From: Promethearchaeota archaeon | Lineage (GTDB): Archaea; Asgardarchaeota; Lokiarchaeia; Sigyniarchaeales; SOKP01 | Reading direction: 5' to 3' | DNA: 64,000 nucleotides | Assembly: GCA_019058245.1 (NCBI GenBank) | Contig: JAHPZJ010000013.1 | Span: forward strand, 257,166-321,165 | In this document: positions 44,500 through 54,884 of the stretch, piece after piece | Layout of the letters: every line of letters begins with the position of its first letter | Position numbering within the stretch: position 1 is the stretch's first letter | The notes under the pieces: generated by a model | The model's input: the letters and a program-made list of their open reading frames with translations, nothing else | Databases searched by the model: none | Told to the model about the DNA's origin: nothing | Translations under genes and position numbers: made by a program

Positions 44500-45239
44500 G
44501 CAGATTTACGGGCTAAAACGAAAAAATTATCCTTCTCTGTAGGACCACCCGTTATCTTGAATTCAATAATATCAAGCATTTTTAATAATTTTCTAAGTTC
44601 ATGCTTAGAAAAGAAATGATAAAATCTATTAAATGTTTGTTGCTCTTTTGAAAGAGTCCAAGGGATATATTTATCTCCAAATTCTTCCAATCCAATAGTT
44701 TTTTGGTTTTTTCTATAATTCACACTTAATTTTCTTTTGAACCAATCATAGAAAAAATAATTTCGAAATTCTTCTTGCCATTTACGCCATACTGTAAGGA
44801 TTAGATAACCTTTTTTTTTTAATTGGGTATATATCTGTAAGATCGTATTTTTTCTTGTATTATATTTCTTCAAATGATGGAAGCTAGCTATGGAATAAAT
44901 ATTATGAAGAGAATTTTCTCTAAAAGGAGAACTTGTTATATCTCCAAGTATAAGTTGAATAAACTTTGACTCATATTTAGAAAATTGATTAATATCTTTT
45001 AAATTCATTTTAGCTATTTTTATTATTTCAAGAGAGATATCTAGACCTATTAATTTATTGGGAGGCGTATTCATTAATTTGAAATTCCTACCATTTCCAC
45101 ATCCTAAATCTAAAGAAATTCCTCTAAAAGTATAACCTTTCTTTTTTAAATGGTTAAGAAAAAAGATGAGAGGACGCCATGATTTCCTTCGTTTCAAATG
45201 ATAATCTTGTGCAAAATTATTAAAAGAATGGCTCTGCAT
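44490..45239 (-). CDS. SAM-dependent methyltransferase (Trm9/ALKBH8-like)
   Basis: 249-residue class I methyltransferase. Seen: LDLGCGNGRNFKLM (motif I, SAM-binding), IGLDIS (Asp at the end of strand 2), ILGDITSSPFRENSLHNIYSIASFHHL (motif IV, the position of Trm9's SIAVIHH) and LILTVWRKWQEEFRN, as in eukaryotic Trm9 and ALKBH8, which methylate wobble uridine derivatives in tRNA. Archaeal relatives exist but their substrates are not proven here. The IASFHHL match to Trm9 is the reason for the call. Confidence 0.83.
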   Translation of the reverse strand: MQSHSFNNFAQDYHLKRRKSWRPLIFFLNHLKKKGYTFRGISLDLGCGNGRNFKLMNTPPNKLIGLDISLEIIKIAKMNLKDINQFSKYESKFIQLILGDITSSPFRENSLHNIYSIASFHHLKKYNTRKNTILQIYTQLKKKGYLILTVWRKWQEEFRNYFFYDWFKRKLSVNYRKNQKTIGLEEFGDKYIPWTLSKEQQTFNRFYHFFSKHELRKLLKMLDIIEFKITGGPTEKDNFFVLARKSAHS

Positions 45240-45479
45240 TGGAAATTCAATCTATAAATGAAAATTTATTATTCCTCGTTTTTTATCCATATTGTACTTA
45301 TGATAGATTAATTAATCTATATTTTTATTAAGATATATTAATGAATTAAATTATTTTCAAATAATAAAGATTAACTATAAAGTAAAAAAAATAAATATAC
45401 AAAAACATAATAAAATTGGAAAAGAAAATAATTTTCAATATATCATACATCAAATAGGTTATTATAAAGAATTTAAGAT

Positions 45480-47120
45480 ATGAAGGAAATCACAGAGATT
45501 CTAACAGATTTTTTTGCAATAATGAAAGATGATATTTTAGAATATTATCATCGAAGTCATTCTTATTTAAAAGATTTAATTTTGTATAAAAAACTTGATT
45601 TAAATAGAAAAACTTCTAATGAACGTGAAAAGAATTTATCTTTAAATCTTAAAAAAATGTTAAAAGCAGTTAGAACAGGATTAAATACAATAGGAGTTCC
45701 AATTAATAAATTAAATAAATGCGAAAAGGATTTTATGGAAACTTTAGATAAAAATAGAGCGGAAATCCAAGATTATAACAATTATTTTCAAATTTATCTA
45801 ACGAATTATGTGAATAAAATATTATTTAATATACTGATTGATTATCTCCTTGAAGTGGATACTAAAAAACTTGAAAATGTAAATATATTTGATCTCTTAC
45901 CTCCATATTTTATTTCAAATTTAAATGATTTCAAGAAGAAACATTTTGATACTCCAGAGACTATTAATCTCTTTAAGCGACAAAATTTTGATAATTATAT
46001 TAATTTTTCAGATTCAACTCTAAAATCAGGAGAAGATTCAGAATTAAACATACTGAAACAATTACGAGAAGCAAAACAAGATATTATTGAGACTTTAAAG
46101 TTGCCTCAAAATGAACTGAATACATTAAAGATGGCCCCTCCCCAAGATAAAGCCATTTTAAAAGAAAAAATTTTACCAAGTAAAACGACTATACATCCAG
46201 AACAAGTTTTGCATACTGAATTAATCAGTAATACTTTCCTTGATTACTTTGGACAATTTCCACCGATTAATATTGATATTACAAATCGGTTTATCATTAA
46301 AAAAGACAATTTAATTAAATCAAAAGAATTCAATAAAGACATTTTCGATTTAGAAAATTTATACCATTATATTGCTATACTAAAAATGTTAAATATAAAA
46401 TTTCCTTTTACTAATGGTGAACTTCTTGGAACTGTTAGAGATTACGTAAATGGGAAGATTTTCAGTTCCTCAAAAGAGGATCTACCAGACTCAAAAAATA
46501 TTTTCTATGGTTTAGCTCTTTTTTCAGAATTAAATTTACTAAACAAAACAGATCTTATCGATCTTCAAAAACTTGAAAAATATCTAAAATCGGAAATAGA
46601 TAATTTCATTCCAGAAAAATTAGAATTTAATCTTTATTTAATACTATGTATAAAACTATTAGGAAAAAACTGTAAAATCAAGTTTAATAGAAAATTAATT
46701 TTGGAATTGCTTTTGAAAATAAATTTATCTACAATAGAAGATTTTATACCAAGTTTAGACATTTTTAACTATCTAGCTCTAATAAAATTATTAGATAAAG
46801 ATGTGAGTCTAGAACAATTCGAAATTTTTTTTACTAATGAGCTCAAGAAATTATTAACATCAGATGGCTCAATTAATGATTCAATAACTGAATCAGCAAG
46901 AGCGTTGCTTATATTTGACCTACTCAATTTAAAAGATCGAGAACCTGAATTATGCAATAAATTATTAAATTATATTTTAAATACTACCGATTTTTTCAGT
47001 AATAATAATCTCGATGAGAATTTTAATTGGCAAAATGATAAATTTGGTTTTAAAATCGAATTAGAAATTTTATATTGGGCTCTATTGGGTAGTTCTCAAT
47101 ATATTTCCAAGAATTCTTAA
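45480..47120 (+). CDS. Unknown large helical protein, possible toroid fold
   Basis: 546 residues, not recognised. All predicted secondary structure is helical. The N-terminal half is Lys- and Asn-rich. The C-terminal half has a set of regularly spaced hydrophobic helices (KNIFYGLALFSELNLL, FNLYLILCIKLLG, DIFNYLALIKLLD, SARALLIFDLLNL, ELEILYWALLGSS), 50-60 residues apart, reminiscent of the alpha/alpha toroid found in terpenoid cyclases and prenyltransferase beta subunits. No catalytic motif (DXDD, zinc site) is visible. This is a fold guess only. Confidence 0.55.
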   Translation: MKEITEILTDFFAIMKDDILEYYHRSHSYLKDLILYKKLDLNRKTSNEREKNLSLNLKKMLKAVRTGLNTIGVPINKLNKCEKDFMETLDKNRAEIQDYNNYFQIYLTNYVNKILFNILIDYLLEVDTKKLENVNIFDLLPPYFISNLNDFKKKHFDTPETINLFKRQNFDNYINFSDSTLKSGEDSELNILKQLREAKQDIIETLKLPQNELNTLKMAPPQDKAILKEKILPSKTTIHPEQVLHTELISNTFLDYFGQFPPINIDITNRFIIKKDNLIKSKEFNKDIFDLENLYHYIAILKMLNIKFPFTNGELLGTVRDYVNGKIFSSSKEDLPDSKNIFYGLALFSELNLLNKTDLIDLQKLEKYLKSEIDNFIPEKLEFNLYLILCIKLLGKNCKIKFNRKLILELLLKINLSTIEDFIPSLDIFNYLALIKLLDKDVSLEQFEIFFTNELKKLLTSDGSINDSITESARALLIFDLLNLKDREPELCNKLLNYILNTTDFFSNNNLDENFNWQNDKFGFKIELEILYWALLGSSQYISKNS

Positions 47121-47192
47121 AAATATCTCTTTTTTGAAATAGATACTTCTATTAAATTAGGATATATTATAATTTTATTAATATTAGAGTAA

Positions 47193-47804
47193 TTAATAGT
47201 CAGTTATTCTTAAAATCATTGATAAGAATTTTTTTACAGTTGGTTTAAAGTTCCCATTTTTAATTGAATTATTCCATTCTTGTATTATTTTATGATTCTT
47301 TTTTAATTCATGCAATGTTTTTCGACCTATTTCAATCCAGTAATCTTTATCAATAATAGGCGCATCATCTCCTATACCTAGACAATATTTTTTTCCTTTT
47401 TCAGTATAAAAAATATCTATGGCATCGTCATGTCCAATATTTTCTTTATTTAATAAACCAAATGAAAAGGGAAATGTTCGACAAAACATTGGTCTTATAC
47501 TATATATCAAACACTTTTTATCATTTGAATTATAGAAATAGCAACCCCCAAGACTATTTTTAAGTAACCCTACAAATGCTAATCCTCTCTCTGTTTCTAG
47601 AGGGGTAATAATCATTCGTTTTTTATCTGCTGATGTTAAAGGTTTATCAAATTTATAAAATCCTAAAATATCAAGAAGTTCATTCAGATCTAATTCTAAA
47701 CCGTTTTTTATCCTTAATATATCGATATATGTAAGATTAACTATTGTTTTTTTATCCATGCAGCAATTTCCGCATCTAATACAAGTAAATCTTAAAGATT
47801 TCAT
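47193..47804 (-). CDS. YkgJ-type CxxCxxCC metal-cluster protein
   Basis: 203-residue member of the YkgJ family, smaller than the other copy at 26142. Seen: RFTCIRCGNCCMDKK at the N terminus, CYFYNSNDKKCLIYSIRPMFCRTFPFSF in the middle, and a later Cys in KKYCLGIGDD. The three cysteine groups suggest that a metal or Fe-S cluster is bound. The gene lies 42 bp downstream of the giant membrane-protein gene on the same strand, and could be read through from it. Confidence 0.85.
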   Translation of the reverse strand: MKSLRFTCIRCGNCCMDKKTIVNLTYIDILRIKNGLELDLNELLDILGFYKFDKPLTSADKKRMIITPLETERGLAFVGLLKNSLGGCYFYNSNDKKCLIYSIRPMFCRTFPFSFGLLNKENIGHDDAIDIFYTEKGKKYCLGIGDDAPIIDKDYWIEIGRKTLHELKKNHKIIQEWNNSIKNGNFKPTVKKFLSMILRITDY

Positions 47805-47846
47805 AAAAAGTATAGAAGATTAAAAAAAAATTCTTATCTAATTATT

Positions 47847-50800
47847 CTAATTATTTAAGGGTATAATTATTTTTTGCCTAATCAGCGATTCAATTGCCTC
47901 GATAATTAAATTCTTGTTTTCTTCATGGACTAAATCTACTATACTATTCAAATTACTAATTATATTATCTTTTGATATTGATTGAACTACATTTATTACT
48001 CGCATTTCCATTTTCGATAAATTTTTATCTTTTTTCAAAGTTAATAAGTTAATGTTACTAGCTAATTTAAATGAATCCTTATAATATAGCTCAAAGTACT
48101 CATTCAATATTTCTGGGATTAATATTTGAAATTTATCTAAAGAACCATCCCAATTTTCCAATTCTTCTGAAAGTTTTAGATTAAGAGCTAGTATTAGATG
48201 AGATAATTGTTCTTTCAATCTTTCAGAGGATCTTTCCTCAAGAATAATTACTACTCTAAGATCTTCAATATCAGCAATAAGACAATAGAATTGTTTAAAA
48301 TCTAGTTCCATCATTTTTTCCACACCATAACCCTTTTGTTTATCAGTGGATTCACCGTCTATTCCATCTTTTTCGGCAAATTCCTCCCCAATCATAGTTA
48401 TTGCTTGAATAAATCCTGAAAAAAGCTCTTTCTTATGCTTCTCTAAAATAGAATAACTCTGAGAATATATTGGAATGCCACTTAATCTGTGAATTACTAC
48501 AATTGCTTGAACATTCTTTATATCTTTAAATCTCTGAGTTTTTGCGATTAACTTTGCCTCTATTTTACGCTTTTTTGGCATGTAAAAATATGTTCTATAA
48601 CTTAAAGCTCCTAAAACACCTACAATGCTAATTAAAATCCCAATAATACTCCACAATAAATAATTTGGATTTTCAGGTTTATCAACAATAGGTTCACTTA
48701 TAACAACTACAAACGAAGTTTGAGTAGTCTCATAAGTAGAGCCATCAGGAGTTATTATGAGATCAAAAGTATAGGTTCCATTTAATCCTTCTGGCAATTC
48801 AACTTGAGCTTGATAAAATCCAATAGACGTTTCATTCAATGTACCTAATCCATATTTCCATTTATATGTCATAGATGCATTCTCAATTGAAGCATTTGTT
48901 TTTGGATCTAACAAACGTATTTGAATAGTAATAGTTTCTCCAACTTCTGCATTAATAGAATCTTGAAAATTTACAGGATCTATATTTATTTCAATTTGAT
49001 TGATTAAGATTTGAAAACCAAAAGTGGCTGTTCTGTAATTTGGATGTTCAAATTTTAGATATACAAGATTAATTCCTAGAGAAAAATTTTCTGGTGAAAA
49101 GATGATTGATGCATTATACCAGTAATCTAAATTTTCTGAAAGTCTTTTTTCATAATTTTCGCTTATATAGGTGATTGAACCATCAGAGAGAAATTCCTCA
49201 TCTATGTTTGAAATTGCTCTTGCTGAAATATTAAGTGCTTCATTAAACGTAGTTCCTATTGGAGCATTTTCATAAATTTGTTGATAATTTATATAGGCAG
49301 ATAAGTTTACAGATTGTTGAATTATTTGAAATTGATAAGTATAATATTGAGGTTCATATGCAATTGCGGAAAAATTAATGCTTAATTGATAAATACCAAT
49401 CGCATTTATAAATACTGTACTGAATTCAATATTATATACTCCATCTTCGGGATTTTTAATTGTGTATAATGAAGGATTAGCAATACTTATATCTACAAGT
49501 GCTCCATCAATTGGATCTCCATCAAAATCAGTAAGTTTGAATATAATAGTACTGTTAGCATGTAATTCGATGTTATAATCTGATTCTAAAACCTGTAAAT
49601 TAGTTTCTTCTCCTAAATTAATTTCAAGAGTTAAATTACATATAAAAAATCCTAATTTTGAAGAATTTATTACAATATTATATAAACCCCGTGAAAGTAA
49701 ATCACTAGTATCTAGCACAGTTTCATATATCCCTAATGCTGATTCATCAAAGTATCTTGTTCCATCAGTCCAATTGTATGAAATGAGGGAATCAGAAATA
49801 GATAAATTGTTTTCCGCATCTTTCAAGAAGATTCTTATTGGTATAATATCACCTACTAACCCTTCAGTTATTAGATCTAGTTTAGCATCATTAGGTTTTA
49901 ATAATAAGAGTGTACTATTGTGTTTTACTATGAAACTGGAGTTTAATCCTCCTAGAGCCGTTCCATTACTCCAAAATAAAGTATATTCATAAGAGCCTCC
50001 AATTGCATTAAAAGAATTGAATGTTATCTGTGAAAAAGTAACATTTCCATTGCTGGGAAATTTGCTTTCTGTAAAAAAGATCGTTCCATTAGGGTGATAT
50101 ACAATGAGATTAATTTCACTTGTATTGCTAGGGATCATACCTTTATAATCTAATTGAGCTGATATATTAGTAGATTCTCCTGTAGTGAAATTAGCATTGC
50201 TAACCCATTGTCCTTGCTTAATTAATTTTATATTAGAAGAATTTAAATAATTTGGTGATGTTGCTTTAAAAGACCACCATCCTGGAAAAATTGCATTATC
50301 CATATTAATCTTTAAAAATTCATCACCTATTTCTCCACCATCAAAAGAACGAGATTGAAGAGTTGGATCTAAAGCTTCTAAAATTCTCCAATTTGATGGT
50401 TTAAATATTTCAAACTCAAAATCAGTATATTGAGAAGGCATATATAAATTATGGTAAAACTCCCAATAGATTGAACCATTTTTTAGAATTTTATAATTAA
50501 TACCTTCATCATTTAATTGATTAATTTTTGTTGAAGTCCGGTGGTATCCAAATAAACTGGTATTAAGCATGAAACTCAAATTTGGAGAAGTAGTATTAAA
50601 TGTTAAAATTATTGGATTGGAATCCCACATTCCCTCAAGATTTAAAGAACCTGTTCCCCATTCATTGCCATCAATTATATTTTCCTCATATGATAAAGTT
50701 TTAACGACTAAATCAATTCCTTCTTGTGTTGAATTTGCAATAGTGGTTAAAGTAAAAGAAACATTGTCAAACCATATAACTTGTTGAAAAGCATCTAAAT

Positions 50801-52067
50801 AATTTGAGTAAGAAACCCAAGCTCCACTCATTATACCTACTGAGATATTTATATTTTGATTATTAATTGGATTGTTAAATATATTCGAATTATTTATCCA
50901 TAAAAGAAGATTTATTTTACCACTATAATGCCATTGATTTCTTCCCTTATCAACAACATCTTTTAAACCAATTGTATATACTTCCTTGTTATTTATTGCA
51001 AAATAAATGTAATTTCCATTAGATTCCATAGCATATTCAGCATAATATGCAAAATTAATTTCAGCATCAACCACTTTACCTCTTGGAATTGTAATATTTT
51101 GATAGATTTCAGAATAATCATCTTCAAAATAAACAGCTCTAAAAGGATAATCAGGATCATCATATCTATATGGAGTAGAATATAATGAGGTATACATAGC
51201 AGTATTATTTCCAATCCAACCAGATCCATAATTATCAGTATCTATATTTGTATTGTTCCCCCAATAATCTAAATTATCTAAAAATCCTGAGCTTGTATTA
51301 ACAAATTCATAACGATCTATATCATATCCATAGTCAGTAGTATCACTACTAGAACCAATAGTTATATTTATTCCATCACCTAGAATCCAAGGAGAAAAGA
51401 AATCATCTTTATCACCTGTATCACAATAACATAATTTATCATATTTATTCCAAATGAAAACACAATCATAAAAATCTTCAAACCTAATCCTTTCAAAATG
51501 AACTCTTATAGCTAAAGCTCCAGGAAGATATAATTTAGAATGAATGTTGTTAGAATCGGTGGGATCTTCATCTAATCCATTATCGTAATTATGGTAGGGA
51601 TATCCAGGAGGATCTTTATTATATAAATCAACATCCTCACTAAATACAGTAGCATTATGAATAAATCCGCTATTATTCACCCATTCTCGAGTATCTTGAA
51701 TATTATTTAGAGAGGTTTCAATTCTTGATACGTTCCAGTCATGTTCTTCATCTAAATAATAGGTTACACTTGTTTCTTCGTTATTAGATAATGATACTTC
51801 TTGATTTGTTTTATATAAATTACCATTATCTGTTATATTTAAAGCAGACTGTATTCCTTCGAATAAAATTGAATCACCATTAGCAGATTCCAGATTTTGA
51901 CTAAAATTATCGAGATCCTTATCAGTATTATTAAAATTAGTATTAACATGCAATATATGGTTGAAAAATATCAAATTTATTAAAAAAGTTAAAAAGATGA
52001 TAAACGAGATTAAAACTATTTTCTGTTTCCTTTTTTTAAATATTATTGATTCTATATTTTTTTGCAT
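47847..52067 (-). CDS. Large single-pass surface protein with cytoplasmic longin-like and winged-helix tail
   Basis: 1406 residues from the ATG (a TTG three codons earlier is possible). N-terminal signal or anchor helix (about 18-40), then about 1100 residues outside, Asn/Ser/Thr-rich, with many N-glycosylation sites, a lectin- or jelly-roll-like first half (ending near 600) and several Ig-like beta domains (about 650-1110), then a membrane helix (about 1135-1158) followed by the basic MPKKRK. The cytoplasmic 249 residues resemble the protein at 42530-43165: AIVVIHRLSGIPIYSQSYSI, a GFIQAI helix, YCLIADIEDL, and a helix-turn-helix-like end. It looks like a receptor; no ligand or kinase domain is seen. 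Confidence 0.75.
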   Translation of the reverse strand: MQKNIESIIFKKRKQKIVLISFIIFLTFLINLIFFNHILHVNTNFNNTDKDLDNFSQNLESANGDSILFEGIQSALNITDNGNLYKTNQEVSLSNNEETSVTYYLDEEHDWNVSRIETSLNNIQDTREWVNNSGFIHNATVFSEDVDLYNKDPPGYPYHNYDNGLDEDPTDSNNIHSKLYLPGALAIRVHFERIRFEDFYDCVFIWNKYDKLCYCDTGDKDDFFSPWILGDGINITIGSSSDTTDYGYDIDRYEFVNTSSGFLDNLDYWGNNTNIDTDNYGSGWIGNNTAMYTSLYSTPYRYDDPDYPFRAVYFEDDYSEIYQNITIPRGKVVDAEINFAYYAEYAMESNGNYIYFAINNKEVYTIGLKDVVDKGRNQWHYSGKINLLLWINNSNIFNNPINNQNINISVGIMSGAWVSYSNYLDAFQQVIWFDNVSFTLTTIANSTQEGIDLVVKTLSYEENIIDGNEWGTGSLNLEGMWDSNPIILTFNTTSPNLSFMLNTSLFGYHRTSTKINQLNDEGINYKILKNGSIYWEFYHNLYMPSQYTDFEFEIFKPSNWRILEALDPTLQSRSFDGGEIGDEFLKINMDNAIFPGWWSFKATSPNYLNSSNIKLIKQGQWVSNANFTTGESTNISAQLDYKGMIPSNTSEINLIVYHPNGTIFFTESKFPSNGNVTFSQITFNSFNAIGGSYEYTLFWSNGTALGGLNSSFIVKHNSTLLLLKPNDAKLDLITEGLVGDIIPIRIFLKDAENNLSISDSLISYNWTDGTRYFDESALGIYETVLDTSDLLSRGLYNIVINSSKLGFFICNLTLEINLGEETNLQVLESDYNIELHANSTIIFKLTDFDGDPIDGALVDISIANPSLYTIKNPEDGVYNIEFSTVFINAIGIYQLSINFSAIAYEPQYYTYQFQIIQQSVNLSAYINYQQIYENAPIGTTFNEALNISARAISNIDEEFLSDGSITYISENYEKRLSENLDYWYNASIIFSPENFSLGINLVYLKFEHPNYRTATFGFQILINQIEINIDPVNFQDSINAEVGETITIQIRLLDPKTNASIENASMTYKWKYGLGTLNETSIGFYQAQVELPEGLNGTYTFDLIITPDGSTYETTQTSFVVVISEPIVDKPENPNYLLWSIIGILISIVGVLGALSYRTYFYMPKKRKIEAKLIAKTQRFKDIKNVQAIVVIHRLSGIPIYSQSYSILEKHKKELFSGFIQAITMIGEEFAEKDGIDGESTDKQKGYGVEKMMELDFKQFYCLIADIEDLRVVIILEERSSERLKEQLSHLILALNLKLSEELENWDGSLDKFQILIPEILNEYFELYYKDSFKLASNINLLTLKKDKNLSKMEMRVINVVQSISKDNIISNLNSIVDLVHEENKNLIIEAIESLIRQKIIIPLNN

Positions 52068-52319
52068 AATAAACAAACCCCTAATGAAAAGATATGCTTA
52101 GATATCTTTATGTAATAAAAATGAAGTTACATAAATTTAAATAATTGTAATGAAAAAATCTTGAAAAAAAATCTTATTTTAAAACCTTGATAAAAATTGT
52201 AATTTTTTATAATTTTAAGAGAAAGAGAAATTTTAAAGAATTGAGATAAGTAACTCTTTAAATTTCAAATTCACTATATTTTACAAAAAACAAATCTAAA
52301 GTCGAAATTGATCGATTAT

Positions 52320-52634
52320 TTAATTAGGTAAGAATTCGTTTTTTAATTCTGAGATTAAAAGTTTTTTATCCTCATCTGATATTTTATTAATATTATTACC
52401 TTTATTTGTATATAAATCAGGAGGCTCATTTTCGAATAAGGAAAGGAGTACAATTAGGGCATTTGCAACGAATTTATAATTTTGAGTTTTTTTAAGTAAA
52501 TCCATTAGTTCTATAATTGATTTATTCTTCCAAATTTCTTGAGTTTCTGAATTAGCATTTTCTTTTTGAAAAAAATCTACAATTTTCAAATAAAACTCTA
52601 ATTCAAATTCATCGCTAATGTTAGTAATTTTCAT
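52320..52634 (-). CDS. Unknown 104-residue protein
   Basis: Not recognised. A small, acidic, helical protein (SIIELMDLLKKTQNYKFVANALIVLLSLFEN) without membrane segment or motif. A hydrophobic helix in the middle suggests that it forms part of a helical bundle, perhaps an adaptor. It is separated by 252 bases from the giant protein's start on the same strand, with no ribosome site of note. Confidence 0.55.
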   Translation of the reverse strand: MKITNISDEFELEFYLKIVDFFQKENANSETQEIWKNKSIIELMDLLKKTQNYKFVANALIVLLSLFENEPPDLYTNKGNNINKISDEDKKLLISELKNEFLPN

Positions 52635-53087
52635 CTTTTCTTAGTATTTCTTACCTTCTAACTATTTAAAGATAGAACTTATTTTTAAAGCCATTTATTT
52701 TATTAATTTTATGTGATGATATTCCGCACAAATGGATTAAGTATTTTATATTTATCCAACCCAATATAGCAAATATCTCAATTTTTTAAAGTTTATTATT
52801 TGTGTGTACAAAATTTTATAATATTTTAGTAATAAATTTACCACCTATTTTATTTATCAATATATTATATGAATATCATTCCAGATTAATAGAAAGAAGC
52901 AATAAATAGTGATGATATATTTGTTTTTTAAGCATACTTTAGGAAAAAAATTAGAGATAATATCAGCAAAATTTTTAATAATAATTTAGACGGGTATTAT
53001 TCTATTAATTCTGCTCTTACATAATTCTACTATAAAAATAGCTATATTAACTAAAGATTTTTAAAATAGAAAAATTATTTCTCCGTT
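52635..53087. other. AT-rich intergenic region
   Basis: 453 bases with no ORF, RNA gene, long repeat or clear regulatory site seen. It holds only AT-rich runs with many stop codons in all frames. It may carry a promoter for the unknown 104-residue gene. Confidence 0.4.
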
Positions 53088-53375
53088 CTATACTATTGGA
53101 GCTCTTATTTTTTTTTTAGATTTTTTTTTTTCAATATTATTCTCTTTATTCCTTAAATAGACTCCAAAGCAAATCAAAAAGGCTGCAAAGCATAAATAAC
53201 AAATCCAAAATATAAATCCTATTAATAAAAATGCTGGTCTTTCTATTTCTAATTTAAACATTACAAAAACTAAACCAATTAGCGCAATTATTGATGATAT
53301 TGCCCCACATATTAAATCAAAATAGATAGCTTGTCTTTCCTTTTTTGCTCGTTTTAGATGAGGCGCTAATGCCAT
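53088..53375 (-). CDS. Small two-helix membrane protein
   Basis: 95 residues, not recognised. A basic N-terminal segment (LKRAKKERQ) is followed by two membrane helices (about 22-45 and 52-74) and a very basic tail (EKKKSKKKIRAP). Both ends should be on the inside. It follows the aminotransferase gene by 48 bp on the same strand, so probably one transcript; the roles are not linked in any known way. Confidence 0.65.
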   Translation of the reverse strand: MALAPHLKRAKKERQAIYFDLICGAISSIIALIGLVFVMFKLEIERPAFLLIGFIFWICYLCFAAFLICFGVYLRNKENNIEKKKSKKKIRAPIV

Positions 53376-53423
53376 ATAATTCCCTTGTTTAGAAAAATAA
53401 CCCTAATTTAAAGATTGAATGTT

Positions 53424-54632
53424 TTACTTTAGAAATTCTTCAAAATTGTTGTAGACTGTTTCTAAAATACCCTTATTTGGTAGAAAAGTAAGTCGTATAT
53501 GTTCTTTACCAAAATTTCCAAATCCTGAACCATACACTCCACAGATTCCTGTTTTTTTGAGTAGATCAATCGTAAATTCTTTATCATCTTTCCATTTTGT
53601 AAACTCACTGAAATCAATCTTAGGAAATATATAAAACGCTCCATTTGGTTTAACACAAGTAATACCTTCAATTTTCTTTAATCTATTATAAGAATAATCT
53701 CTTCTTTCTTTTAATTTATTGACCATTTCTTTAGTGTGTGTTCCCGGATTTTTCATTATTTTAATAGCGGCATATTGTGCTACAGAACTTGAAGATAACC
53801 TAGCACGAGCAAGTTTTGCAATCGAAGTTTTGAGATTATCTAATTTATTTTCAGGATCATGATAATACAAATATCCTAAACGCCAACCTGTGGCTAAATG
53901 TGCTTTTGAAAAACCATTTAATCCAATTATAGGAACATCCTTGGAAAGACTTGTTGAAGAAATAAATGGTTTATCATATGTAATTTGTTCATAAATTTCG
54001 TCGGATATTATTGGTAAATTATATTCTCCCGCCAAATTAATAATTTCTTTAATTTTATTTTCACTATACATACTACCTGTAGGATTATTTGGTGAACATA
54101 TTAAAATAGCCTTCGTTTTATCGTTAATTTTGCTTCGTAAATCGTCTATTTTTGGTTCCCAATTATTTGATTCGTCTAATTCATATTCTACTGGGATTCC
54201 ATCAAAAAATTTAGCGTAATTAATATAAAGAGGATAACTAGGGCCCGGTATTAATAATTCATTCCTATTTTCTAATATAGTAGCCAAAATAAAGAAAATA
54301 GCTTCTGTGACGCCTGTAGTAATTAAAATTTCTTCAGGATGAATCTCAATCTTATATTTTTTCTTTATGGATTCACTTAATTTTTCTCTAAGTTCCAAAA
54401 CACCTAAAGAATCTACATAATAATTTTTGCCTTCAAAAGATGCATCAGCTAAAGCCTGTGACATATACTTAGGCATTTTGAAATCGTAAAAAACAGGATC
54501 TCCAATATTTAAGTAATAAACTTTTTTTCCACTTTTAGCGACTTCATTTGCTACTGCTGCTATTTCACGGATAGCATACGAAATTTCTTTAACTCTTTTC
54601 GAAACCATAATACTCTTATTATTATTATCCAT
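53424..54632 (-). CDS. Class I/II PLP-dependent aminotransferase
   Basis: 402-residue fold-type I aminotransferase, normal length. Seen: LNIGDPVFYDFKMP, GVTEAIFFILATIL (PLP phosphate region), LICSPNNPTGSMYSENKI (NNPTG with the Asn that contacts the PLP ring), ISDEIYEQITYD (Asp of the pyridine nitrogen) and GFSKAHLATGWRLGYL with the Schiff-base lysine and the Arg that binds the substrate carboxylate. It resembles archaeal alanine/aspartate aminotransferases. Substrates could be alanine, aspartate or branched amino acids; context is silent. Confidence 0.9.
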   Translation of the reverse strand: MDNNNKSIMVSKRVKEISYAIREIAAVANEVAKSGKKVYYLNIGDPVFYDFKMPKYMSQALADASFEGKNYYVDSLGVLELREKLSESIKKKYKIEIHPEEILITTGVTEAIFFILATILENRNELLIPGPSYPLYINYAKFFDGIPVEYELDESNNWEPKIDDLRSKINDKTKAILICSPNNPTGSMYSENKIKEIINLAGEYNLPIISDEIYEQITYDKPFISSTSLSKDVPIIGLNGFSKAHLATGWRLGYLYYHDPENKLDNLKTSIAKLARARLSSSSVAQYAAIKIMKNPGTHTKEMVNKLKERRDYSYNRLKKIEGITCVKPNGAFYIFPKIDFSEFTKWKDDKEFTIDLLKKTGICGVYGSGFGNFGKEHIRLTFLPNKGILETVYNNFEEFLK

Positions 54633-54884
54633 AATTAATATGAGTTAAAATAATCTTTTCTCGATGCATATTTTAATTCTTATTAAAATTCATAATTTAA
54701 TAAGTTTTCATAAATAACACTAATCTTAAGATCTATTCAATAAATACTTCAGAATAATTCGTTTGAATTTATCATTAAAGAATGAATAATATATTTTAAG
54801 CAAAATTAAATAAAGATTTATATATTTTGTTCATAAAATAAGATATAACATCTAAAAAAAAATTATAAAACCGATGTGTAAAAG

